The position numbers and the translations under genes were made by a program. DNA of 21,063 nt, from positions 1-21,063 of the forward strand of contig UQEW01000039.1 in NCBI GenBank assembly GCA_900540145.1. Direction: 5' to 3'. This stretch comes from an uncultured Eubacteriales bacterium. GTDB taxonomy: Bacteria; Bacillota; Clostridia; Peptostreptococcales; Anaerovoracaceae. Positions 7,490 through 13,359 of this stretch are shown here, one piece after another. The notes below the pieces were generated by a model. That model worked only from the letters and a program-made list of their open reading frames with translations, made no database searches and was not told where the DNA came from. Within the stretch, counting starts at the first letter, position 1. Each line of letters begins with the position of its first letter.

Positions 7490-8354
7490 GATGTAAAGTT
7501 ATATTTATAGCTTTTGAGATTATTTCAGAAAAATCTTTTATAATTTCGTCGATGTCTGTCGAAGTCACTATCATGTCAAAGTTTCTATCCAAAAGATATT
7601 CTTGCGTTCTATTATCCTCCCATGAGACGATGTTTTCAGCTGCTTCCATTATCAACGTCCTGGAATCTATAACAGTAGGCACCCCTATTGAAATCACTCT
7701 GCAGCCTAAAGTCTCTTCAGAAATAGCTTTTCGCCTGTTGCCCATGCCTGCTCCCGGCTCTATGCCCGTATCGCAAATCTGAACTGTCGTGCTCATTCTT
7801 TCAATATTCTTAGCTGCCAAAGAATCGATTACTATAACCACATCCGGATTTACCATGGATACCACCTTCTGTATGAGGTCAGCCGTTTCCATGCCTGTGA
7901 CGCCTGTAACGGATGGATTGAATCCGCTTACATTGGACATTTCCCAATCGCCATCGCATCCAAACATGGCGAACAGATGGCTGGTTATCTTAACCTTGTC
8001 TACGGTATGCGGACCAAGGCTGTCAGGAGTTACTTTCTCATTCCCCAGGCCTACCACCAACGCTTTGAGATGATAATCGAAAGGGATCATCTGCTTAAGT
8101 TCTGCTGCTAACGCTTTGGCTGTTCTCTCCCTTATGCCGTCTTTTTGTTCCAAAATTCCCTCTACTTCTATGGTTATATAAGTGCCTTGGGGCTTTCCGA
8201 AAGCTTTTTCACCTTCCGGACTTACGATATCAATTTGGATAACGGAAATGTCTTCGTCTATTTGCCTCTGCTTTTTTATATAACCTGCGGCTCTCGTTCT
8301 GGCCTGTTCTAAAAGTTCCTGATTTTCTATAGCTAAATCCGTTCTGTACTTCAT
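7473..8354 (-). CDS. gpr: germination protease GPR (spore protease)
   Basis: GPR is the family A25 endoprotease that degrades small acid-soluble spore proteins when a spore germinates. The 293-residue protein is shorter than Bacillus GPR (about 370). It has VVGLGNEKVTPDSLGPHTVD, containing one of the conserved aspartate motifs, SGFNPSVTGVTGMET, VIVIDSLAAKN and ISIGVPTVIDSRT. The N-terminus reads MKYRTDLAIE. In Bacillus the zymogen loses about 15 residues just before an R-TDLA-like site; here only about four residues precede it, and a TAA three codons upstream excludes a longer in-frame start. The ribosome binding site is weak (AGAAGAG-like). A SigG-like promoter candidate is at 8387-8415. Confidence 0.93.
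   Translation of the reverse strand: MKYRTDLAIENQELLEQARTRAAGYIKKQRQIDEDISVIQIDIVSPEGEKAFGKPQGTYITIEVEGILEQKDGIRERTAKALAAELKQMIPFDYHLKALVVGLGNEKVTPDSLGPHTVDKVKITSHLFAMFGCDGDWEMSNVSGFNPSVTGVTGMETADLIQKVVSMVNPDVVIVIDSLAAKNIERMSTTVQICDTGIEPGAGMGNRRKAISEETLGCRVISIGVPTVIDSRTLIMEAAENIVSWEDNRTQEYLLDRNFDMIVTSTDIDEIIKDFSEIISKAINITLHPGIYS
7478..7506 (-). promoter_or_regulatory. candidate SigE-type promoter for spoIIP
   Basis: On the minus strand AATATAA (7505-7499), 13 bases and CATATATT (7485-7478) resemble the SigE consensus (GMATATT, about 14 bases, CATACAHT). It sits in the last codons of gpr, about 40 bases before the spoIIP ATG. In Bacillus spoIIP is known to be expressed in the mother cell under SigE as well as with gpr in the forespore. 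Assignment by eye only. Confidence 0.4.
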
Positions 8355-8386
8355 TGCTAGTTATCTCTTCTTTCTTGCTAATATTT

Positions 8387-8415
8387 TTTTATGCATTTTC
8401 TGCAAGGCCTGATTC
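8387..8415 (-). promoter_or_regulatory. candidate SigF/SigG-type promoter for gpr
   Basis: On the minus strand GAATC (8415-8411), 17 bases and CATAAAA (8393-8387) resemble the forespore consensus (gHATR, 17-18 bases, CATWHTA), with one mismatch in the -10. It lies about 35 bases before the gpr ATG, and gpr is a forespore gene in known spore formers. Confidence 0.4.
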
Positions 8416-8733
8416 TTGATCAAAGTAAGTTTTTCCCGGAATGCCGTAAATTATGCGCCGAACACCAATTACAACGATTTTAACGGTGAAATCAAAAGCG
8501 GAGATCCATATTTATTTGACAAGTTTCTAAGACAAGCTTCAGCCGCCCCCCTGCTATCGGCAAGTGTTCACGCATGAACTACCTGGAGTTCGGATTTCAT
8601 TACCCATCGAAGATAAATGTTGTAATTTTTTCAAAAATATTACAACATCAGGTTCTTGAACCCCGCGGTTTTAATGCCGGACTGCCCTAAACGCTGCCGA
8701 AATTTTATATAAAAATTTTGTCATTTTTTTAAT
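8416..8733. other. structured non-coding region between gpr and rpsT
   Basis: No convincing gene is present. Short frames stay open on both strands (for example about 53 codons on plus from a TTG at 8416 to 8577) but have no ribosome binding site. The stretch holds several dyads: GTTCA-CGCA-TGAAC (8566-8579), a 10-bp inverted repeat at 8617-8648, GGTTC-TT-GAACC (8651-8662), CCGCGG (8663-8668), and an AT-only hairpin (about 8701-8719) followed by T7 at 8724-8730. This could be a small RNA, an extended leader or a dispersed repeat. It did not match the well-known structured RNAs I checked by eye (T-box, 6S, SRP, tmRNA, RNase P). Confidence 0.45.
8617..8648. repeat. 10-bp perfect inverted repeat
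   Basis: ATGTTGTAAT (8617-8626) and ATTACAACAT (8639-8648) are perfect complementary arms around 12 bases of T- and A-rich sequence, which can pair further. The arms could form a stable hairpin on either strand or be a widely spaced operator. No regulator of this specificity is in the window. Confidence 0.6.
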
Positions 8734-8775
8734 AAAGCAATGGAATTACAAACAAAAGCAATGGAATTACAAACA
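8734..8775 (+). repeat. perfect 21-bp tandem duplication upstream of the rpsT promoter
   Basis: Two identical adjacent 21-base units start AAAGCAATGGAATTACAAAC, at 8734-8754 and 8755-8775. They end 8 bases before the -35 box of the rpsT promoter. Each unit contains TGGAATT, the complement of which (AATTCCA, 8788-8794) overlaps the edge of the -35 box and spacer. The AT-rich duplication could act as an upstream activating element or be a recent slippage event. Confidence 0.85.
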
Positions 8776-8783
8776 AATTTCCC

Positions 8784-8812
8784 TTGCAATTCCAGTATCA
8801 TTCATATATAAT
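8784..8812 (+). promoter_or_regulatory. SigA-type promoter for rpsT
   Basis: TTGCAA (8784-8789), a spacer of exactly 17 bases and TATAAT (8807-8812) form a near-consensus promoter. The transcript would start near 8819 and have a leader of about 70 bases containing a strong hairpin. Confidence 0.8.
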
Positions 8813-8827
8813 ATTATCTGCGAATTT

Positions 8828-8855
8828 GTTCCTTTACGAACGATTGTGAAGGAAC
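8828..8855 (+). promoter_or_regulatory. rpsT 5' leader hairpin
   Basis: GTTCCTTTACGA (8828-8839) pairs with TTGTGAAGGAAC (8844-8855), a 12-bp stem with two G-U pairs and the four-base loop ACGA. It begins about 10 bases after the predicted transcription start and no T-run follows, so it is not a terminator. It could stabilise the mRNA or serve as a site for autoregulation by S20; S20 is known to repress its own translation in E. coli, but by a different leader. Confidence 0.6.
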
Positions 8856-8889
8856 TGCTAGAAAAATAAGAAAAGTGGGGTAAAATTTT

Positions 8890-9162
8890 ATGGCAAACAT
8901 TAAATCCGCAAAGAAAAGAATCAGAGTTATCGACAAGAAAACTGCAAGGAACAGAAGGATTAAAAATCATCTTAAGGCCGTTTTAAAGAACTTCGACAAG
9001 GCTATTGAAGAAGGCGATTTTGAAACAGCTCAGGAAAAACTTAAACTTGCAGAAAAGAAGCTTAAACAGGCTGCAGCTAAACACACAATTTCAAAGAACG
9101 CTGCTTCCAGAAAAGTTTCAAGATTAGCTAAAAGATTCAACGCTGCCAAAGCAGCAAAATAA
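8890..9162 (+). CDS. rpsT: 30S ribosomal protein S20
   Basis: S20 is a primary 16S rRNA-binding protein of the small subunit. The 90-residue, lysine-rich protein has the typical opening MANIKSAKKRIRVIDKK, the conserved NRRIKNHLK segment and the KNAASRKVSRLAKR C-terminal helix, and is predicted to be almost all helical. It is transcribed from a near-consensus promoter, has a hairpin leader and ends at a strong terminator, so it is a single-gene unit. The ribosome binding site is unusual: GTGGGG, 9 bases before the ATG, instead of the AGGAGG used by many neighbours, which fits a gene that may be translationally controlled. rpsT divergent from gpr is a common Firmicutes arrangement. Confidence 0.97.
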   Translation: MANIKSAKKRIRVIDKKTARNRRIKNHLKAVLKNFDKAIEEGDFETAQEKLKLAEKKLKQAAAKHTISKNAASRKVSRLAKRFNAAKAAK

Positions 9163-9214
9163 GTCTCACCCGTCCCCACCAGTGCATAAGTTAAATGCAC
9201 AAGCTATGAGCAAC

Positions 9215-9253
9215 AAAAACCCATGGATGTGTCTCCCATGGGTTTTTCTTTTT
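9215..9253 (+). terminator. rho-independent terminator of rpsT
   Basis: AAAAACCCATGG (9215-9226) and CCATGGGTTTTT (9236-9247) form a perfect 12-bp stem around a 9-base loop, followed by more T. A small extra hairpin, GTGCAT/ATGCAC, lies before it at 9182-9200. Confidence 0.92.
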
Positions 9254-9269
9254 CGCCATCAATTCTTCC

Positions 9270-9298
9270 TTGATAACAATCACTACAAATGTTAGAAT
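9270..9298 (+). promoter_or_regulatory. SigA-type promoter for PEP carboxykinase
   Basis: TTGATA (9270-9275), 17 bases and TAGAAT (9293-9298) form a good promoter about 55 bases before the ATG. A TATAAT further down (9328-9333) has no -35 at a suitable distance (TTGTAA only 13 bases upstream) and is less likely to be the -10. Confidence 0.65.
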
Positions 9299-9353
9299 AT
9301 ATGCAAGCTTGTAAAGCTCTCGTTAAATATAATATCGATGGAGAGGAAGAGAA

Positions 9354-11120
9354 ATGATCGAGATTAAAAACGAAAAAGTCTTAAATTGGGTCAAGGAATG
9401 CGCCGATTTGACAAATCCTAAGGAAATCGTATGGATTGACGGTTCAATTGAGCAGATAGAAGAACTTCGTCAGGAAGCATGCGATACAGGCGAAATGATT
9501 CGTCTAAATCAGGAAAAGCTTCCGGGCTGTTATTATTACAGAACTGACCCGAAAGACGTAGCAAGAGATGAAAAAAGAACTGTTATCTGTACTACCTATC
9601 AAAAAGACGCAGGTCCTACCAACAACTGGGTGCAAAAAGATGAGATGTATGCAAAGATGCGTCCGCTGTTTAAAGACTCCATGAAAGGTCGTACAATGTA
9701 TGCCATACCGTTTTCCATGGGCGTCTGCGGAACAGAATTTTCAAAAATAGGTATAGAGCTTACAGATTCCATATATGTAGTTCTTTCTATGAACATAATG
9801 ACTCATGTGGGAGACAGGGTAATCGAAGAGCTGAACAAAGGCGCTGACTTTGTAAAGTGTCTGCATTCAAAAGCTCAGGTGGATGCGGAAAACAAATACA
9901 TAGCTCATTTCCCTGAAGACAACACCATATGGAGCATCAACTCCGCTTACGGAGGCAATGTCCTTCTGGGCAAAAAATGCCTCGCTTTGAGAATCGGCTC
10001 ATGGCTGGGAAAAGAAGAAGGCTGGATGGCAGAGCATATGCTTATCCTCTGCGTAGAAAACCCTCAAGGCGAGAAAAAATATATAAGCGCCGCTTTCCCA
10101 AGTGCATGTGGAAAGACAAATTTGGCTATGCTCATTCCGCCTAAGCACCTTCAGGAGAAGGGTTACAAGGTTTATACCATAGGTGACGATATAGCATGGC
10201 TGCGCATAGGCCAGGACGGCAGATTGTATGCCGTAAACCCTGAGAACGGCTTCTTCGGCGTGGCTCCGGGCACCAACAGCAAGACCAACAACAACGCTTT
10301 AATGACGACTAAAAAGAATACTATATATACAAATGTATGCAGAAATCTTGACGACAACACCGTATGGTGGGAAGGTCTTGACGAACCGGCTCCGATCAAC
10401 GGTGAAGATTGGCAAGGTCGTCCATGGAACGGGGAAACTTCCTCGGAAAAAGGAGCTCATCCTAATTCAAGATTTACAGCTCCCGCTGAAAATTGCCCTT
10501 CGATAGCTCCTGAATTTTTCACAGGCGAAGGCGTCCCTATCAGCGCTATAATCTTCGGAGGCAGACGCGCCAGTGCAGAACCTTTGATAACCCAATCCTT
10601 CGACTGGAACCACGGTGTATTCATGGGTTCTAAGATGTCATCCGAAACCACTGCTGCTGCAGCAGGTGCAGTAGGAGTTGTCCGCTACGACCCTATGGCT
10701 ATGCTGCCGTTCTGCGGATACCATATGGGCGACTACTTCCAGCACTGGATAGACATGGGCAGCAAGATGTCCAATCCGCCTAAGATATTTAATGTCAATT
10801 GGTTCAGAAAAGATGAAGAAGGCCGCTTCATATGGCCGGGATTCGGAGACAATCTGCGCGCTCTCTTATGGGCTCTGGGCCGCTGCGAAGACAGCGCCGA
10901 AGCAGTTAAAACTCCTTTAGGATACGTTCCTGCGCCGGGCTCCATAGATTTGGACGGTCTTGACATCACTGACGAACAGATGAAAGAAATCACTTCTGTG
11001 GACAAAGAAGTATGGAAAAAAGAATTGGAAGGCCTTAAAGAATGGTATGCCAAATTTGACCACATGCCTGACGAACTGATTGCGTCCCTGGCTAAATTGG
11101 AATTAGAATTGGACCGTTAA
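9354..11120 (+). CDS. pckG: phosphoenolpyruvate carboxykinase (GTP)
   Basis: The enzyme interconverts oxaloacetate plus GTP with phosphoenolpyruvate plus CO2 and GDP at the gluconeogenic or anaplerotic branch point. The 588-residue protein carries the GTP-PEPCK signature FPSACGKTN (248-256) with the hyperreactive cysteine and P-loop, IGDDIAWLR just after it, and the guanine-site region FGDNLRALLWALGR near 499-512. Length and motifs fit the GTP family rather than the ATP-dependent PckA common in Bacillus. GGAGAGGAAGAG directly before the ATG supports the start. The gene has its own promoter and terminator and stands alone. In anaerobic Clostridia the enzyme may run in either direction depending on the fermentation; the sequence does not tell which. 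Confidence 0.96.
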   Translation: MIEIKNEKVLNWVKECADLTNPKEIVWIDGSIEQIEELRQEACDTGEMIRLNQEKLPGCYYYRTDPKDVARDEKRTVICTTYQKDAGPTNNWVQKDEMYAKMRPLFKDSMKGRTMYAIPFSMGVCGTEFSKIGIELTDSIYVVLSMNIMTHVGDRVIEELNKGADFVKCLHSKAQVDAENKYIAHFPEDNTIWSINSAYGGNVLLGKKCLALRIGSWLGKEEGWMAEHMLILCVENPQGEKKYISAAFPSACGKTNLAMLIPPKHLQEKGYKVYTIGDDIAWLRIGQDGRLYAVNPENGFFGVAPGTNSKTNNNALMTTKKNTIYTNVCRNLDDNTVWWEGLDEPAPINGEDWQGRPWNGETSSEKGAHPNSRFTAPAENCPSIAPEFFTGEGVPISAIIFGGRRASAEPLITQSFDWNHGVFMGSKMSSETTAAAAGAVGVVRYDPMAMLPFCGYHMGDYFQHWIDMGSKMSNPPKIFNVNWFRKDEEGRFIWPGFGDNLRALLWALGRCEDSAEAVKTPLGYVPAPGSIDLDGLDITDEQMKEITSVDKEVWKKELEGLKEWYAKFDHMPDELIASLAKLELELDR

Positions 11121-11161
11121 GTTAAATAAAACAAATTAATAAAATACATGAAAAATAAAGC

Positions 11162-11208
11162 GGGATATTCCATGATTTTCAAAATCTCTGTGGAATATCC
11201 CTTTTTTA
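11162..11208 (+). terminator. rho-independent terminator of the PEP carboxykinase gene
   Basis: GGGATATTCCA (11162-11172) and TGGAATATCCC (11191-11201) form a perfect 11-bp stem with an inner GATTTT/AAAATC pairing, followed by six T. It lies between two convergent genes; the minus side has only a broken T-rich stretch, so it mainly serves the plus strand. Confidence 0.92.
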
Positions 11209-11242
11209 CGCTTTTCCGGCCCTCCAAGCAAACTTATTTTCT

Positions 11243-12058
11243 TTATGATGTAATAACGCTTTCTGAAAGTATGTCTCTATCGCAGCTTTCCAAAACCTCC
11301 TCGTTTCTCGCCATGATGTAAAAGTATATGCTGACGTCCTGTTCTTCGAAATACCTGGCATATATCCTGCCCTTCATGGATACGGGAGCGAAGTTTTCTT
11401 CGGCTTCATATTTCGGTCTGCCGTACTGGATATAATTTCTATAATCCTCCTCAGCTCTGTGCAAAACGCCGTTAACCACCATGTCGGCATCTACTCTGGT
11501 CCACCCGTCATATCCGGCATAGTTTATGTTTTCCTTCACTTCATCCAAGCTCCACTCAAACACGCTCTGGCTCCTGGGCATGCCCATGTCCTCGAGAACC
11601 AATTTTTGCATATCAAACTTCGGAACTATAGATGCTTCATCGGTGTTGAAATTACCGTTTTCATCAAACCCGAACTTTCCGTCGGCGGCATAAGCGCCAT
11701 AAAATCCATTGTAATAAGGCGATGTTTCATCGTAAATAAGGCTGCAGCCTTTCCGCATGTCAAATGCAGGAAAATTATACATTATAGTAAGCCTGGCATC
11801 CCTATCTCCCGTAAAACTTTGAAACTGAGCATCAGCGTTATAAGTCATCACAAAGGGATACCAATCCTTATCTTTTGTCGCATTTCCTCCCGGTATCTGT
11901 ATCTGTATTCCTTTTTCATCCATCAGGCTTTCTTTCTCGTTGATATAGCTATATACCTTCATAGCTGCCAAGCTCTTGACATAAGGATATAATGGGGAAA
12001 CTGCAAACAGAGCTATTACGAGAACTACTATTGCCAACGATATCAATTTCTTTTTCAT
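11243..12058 (-). CDS. hypothetical membrane-anchored protein, 271 residues
   Basis: The N-terminus MKKKLISLAIVVLVIALFAV is a signal anchor or uncleaved signal peptide (membrane segment about 6-24), followed by a large soluble domain predicted outside the cell. The domain has many aromatic residues and acidic stretches (for example DGKFGFDENGNFNTDE, SQSVFEWSLDEVKEN, RIYARYFEEQDVSIYFYIM near the end). I see no lipobox, no cysteine pair and no catalytic motif that I recognise. There is no clear ribosome binding site before the ATG (GATAAGATAACCTT), so translation may be weak or the start unusual. An extended -10 promoter candidate lies at 12085-12093. It is a single gene, divergent from the LOG gene and convergent with the PEP carboxykinase gene. 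Family not recognised. Confidence 0.75.
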   Translation of the reverse strand: MKKKLISLAIVVLVIALFAVSPLYPYVKSLAAMKVYSYINEKESLMDEKGIQIQIPGGNATKDKDWYPFVMTYNADAQFQSFTGDRDARLTIMYNFPAFDMRKGCSLIYDETSPYYNGFYGAYAADGKFGFDENGNFNTDEASIVPKFDMQKLVLEDMGMPRSQSVFEWSLDEVKENINYAGYDGWTRVDADMVVNGVLHRAEEDYRNYIQYGRPKYEAEENFAPVSMKGRIYARYFEEQDVSIYFYIMARNEEVLESCDRDILSESVITS

Positions 12059-12075
12059 AAGGTTATCTTATCACA

Positions 12076-12105
12076 TTGACAGTTTTTATACCACGCTTAT
12101 ATAAT
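12076..12105 (+). promoter_or_regulatory. SigA-type promoter for the LOG-family gene
   Basis: TTGACA (12076-12081, perfect -35), 18 bases and TATAAT (12100-12105, perfect -10) lie just before the GGAGGT ribosome binding site. The predicted leader is only about 18 bases long. Confidence 0.8.
12085..12093 (-). promoter_or_regulatory. possible extended -10 promoter for the 271-residue protein
   Basis: On the minus strand TGGTATAAA (12093-12085) is an extended -10 element without a good -35 (TTTCTT at the right distance). It lies inside the spacer of the opposing LOG promoter, so the two promoters would compete for RNA polymerase. Confidence 0.35.
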
Positions 12106-12130
12106 AAAAGAAAGAAAACGGAGGTATTTG

Positions 12131-12661
12131 ATGAACATATGCGTTTATGGGGCCAGCAGCCAGGCTATAGATAAAAAATACATATCAGCTGTTGAAAAGC
12201 TGGGAGAAGAAATGGCTTTGCGCAATCACAGTCTGGTGTTCGGAGGCGGTACAAACGGCCTGATGGGAGCTGTCGTACGAGGGCTTCAAAGAAAGGGAGG
12301 CAAATGCGTAGGCATTGCTCCGACTTTTTTCGATGCTCCCGGCATACTTCATCAGACTTGTGATGAATTCATATTCACCAATACCATGAGGGAGCGAAAG
12401 CAGTTGATGGAAGACCGCTCCGATGGCTTTATCATGGTTCCCGGCGGCATAGGGACTCTGGAAGAGTTCTTTGAAATACTTACGCTTAAACAGCTTAAGC
12501 AGCATGATAAACCTATAGCGGTTTTCAACGCAGACGGATACTTCGATGATCTTGAGTCTATGATAAAAAAAGCCTTCCGAGAAGGCTTCATGAGAGAGGG
12601 TTCAGACAATCTCTACAAATCTTTTGATGAGACGTCCGCCCTTTTAGACTATTTCGATTAA
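12131..12661 (+). CDS. LOG-family phosphoribohydrolase (YvdD-like)
   Basis: LOG proteins cleave the N-glycosidic bond of nucleoside 5'-monophosphates; plant members activate cytokinins, while bacterial ones (YvdD, PpnH type) act on AMP-like nucleotides. The 176-residue Rossmann-like protein has the family motifs FGGGTNGLMGAV (37-48), MRERK (86-90) and PGGIGTLEE (104-112), which hold the catalytic arginine and glutamate. I chose the ATG at 12131, 6 bases after GGAGG, over the TTG immediately before it. The 3' end overlaps the convergent tcdA gene by 18 bases, and an antisense terminator for the tcdA operon is embedded in codons 147-153. The physiological substrate cannot be told from sequence. 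Confidence 0.9.
   Translation: MNICVYGASSQAIDKKYISAVEKLGEEMALRNHSLVFGGGTNGLMGAVVRGLQRKGGKCVGIAPTFFDAPGILHQTCDEFIFTNTMRERKQLMEDRSDGFIMVPGGIGTLEEFFEILTLKQLKQHDKPIAVFNADGYFDDLESMIKKAFREGFMREGSDNLYKSFDETSALLDYFD
12565..12588 (-). terminator. terminator of the ftsE-tcdA operon, inside the LOG gene
   Basis: On the minus strand AAGCCTTC (12588-12581), loop TCG and GAAGGCTT (12577-12570), followed by more T, form a perfect 8-bp stem with a tri-loop and a T-run. It lies 56 bases past the tcdA stop and antisense to LOG codons reading KKAFREGF. No other terminator is seen for the minus-strand genes here. Confidence 0.75.
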
Positions 12662-13330
12662 ATCTTTGATTACTTCTGAAGCGATTAAAAGTCCCGCCGC
12701 TGACGGTACAAAGCTTATGCTGGCCGGAGCGCTGCTTTGATTTTTTATGGGCTCTTCTTCAGAATACACAGCTTTTACTCCGGTAATACCCAGTTTTTTC
12801 AGCTCCCTGCGCATAACCTTTGCCAGGGGGCATACTTTTGTATCCTCAACATATGCGACTTTAAAAGCCATAGGATTCAGCTTGTTCCCCGTGCCCATAG
12901 AGGAAATTACCCTGGTGCCTGCCGCCTTGCTTCTGCGAATGATATCTATCTTGGCTGTAACATTGTCTACCGCGTCTATCACATAATCATATTCTTCAAA
13001 GTTAAATCTGTCTGCCGATTCAGGCAGGTAAAAGCATTGTCTTTTCTCTACCGAGATCTCCGGATTTATATCTTTTAACCGTTCAAATTCCACGTCCACC
13101 TTGGGTCTGCCTACGGTGCTGTGCAAAGCTATAAGCTGCCTGTTTATGTTGGTAATGTCGACCTCATCTTTGTCCACTATTTCTATATATCCTATTCCGG
13201 CCCTGGCCAAAGCCTCGCAAACGTAGCTGCCCACTCCGCCTATGCCGAAAACTATCACTCTGGCTTCCGACAATCTTCGGCAGGCTTCTTCTCCTATCAG
13301 CTGAACAGTTCGCTGAAATTGCTCCTTCAT
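12644..13330 (-). CDS. tcdA: tRNA threonylcarbamoyladenosine dehydratase (TcdA/CsdL)
   Basis: TcdA is an E1-like ATP-dependent enzyme that cyclises t6A at tRNA position 37 to ct6A. The 228-residue protein has the ThiF/MoeB-type nucleotide loop GIGGVGS (29-35), IVDKDEVDITNINRQ (51-65) with the arginine of the E1 active site, DAVDNVTAK for the adenylation pocket, and the TcdA-typical SMGTGNKLNPMAF and VCPLAKVMRRELKK segments. It is somewhat shorter than the E. coli protein (about 268), mainly at the C-terminus. AAGGAGG lies 6 bases before the ATG, after a run of similar purine-rich motifs. It is the last gene of the array and overlaps the LOG gene tail to tail by 18 bases. Confidence 0.88.
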   Translation of the reverse strand: MKEQFQRTVQLIGEEACRRLSEARVIVFGIGGVGSYVCEALARAGIGYIEIVDKDEVDITNINRQLIALHSTVGRPKVDVEFERLKDINPEISVEKRQCFYLPESADRFNFEEYDYVIDAVDNVTAKIDIIRRSKAAGTRVISSMGTGNKLNPMAFKVAYVEDTKVCPLAKVMRRELKKLGITGVKAVYSEEEPIKNQSSAPASISFVPSAAGLLIASEVIKDLIEIV

Positions 13331-13359
13331 TAAAAGCCTCCTTGTTCTCCTGGATCTCC

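Noticed and set aside
8416..8577. Plus-strand frame from TTG, about 53 codons, in the gpr-rpsT gap
   Set aside because: Protein-like composition but no ATG, no ribosome binding site, and competing open frames on the other strand; kept only as part of the non-coding region.
8649..8690. Resemblance of ACCCCGCGG to the T-box sequence
   Set aside because: The surrounding T-box elements (stem I, specifier loop, AGGGTGG core) are missing and the downstream gene is rpsT.
8767..8970. 67-residue minus-strand frame antisense to the start of rpsT
   Set aside because: It overlaps the rpsT promoter, leader and coding start; rpsT is certain and this frame shows no family resemblance.
9309..9333. TTGTAA and TATAAT as a second PEP carboxykinase promoter
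   Set aside because: The spacer is only 13 bases; the pair at 9270-9298 has the correct 17.
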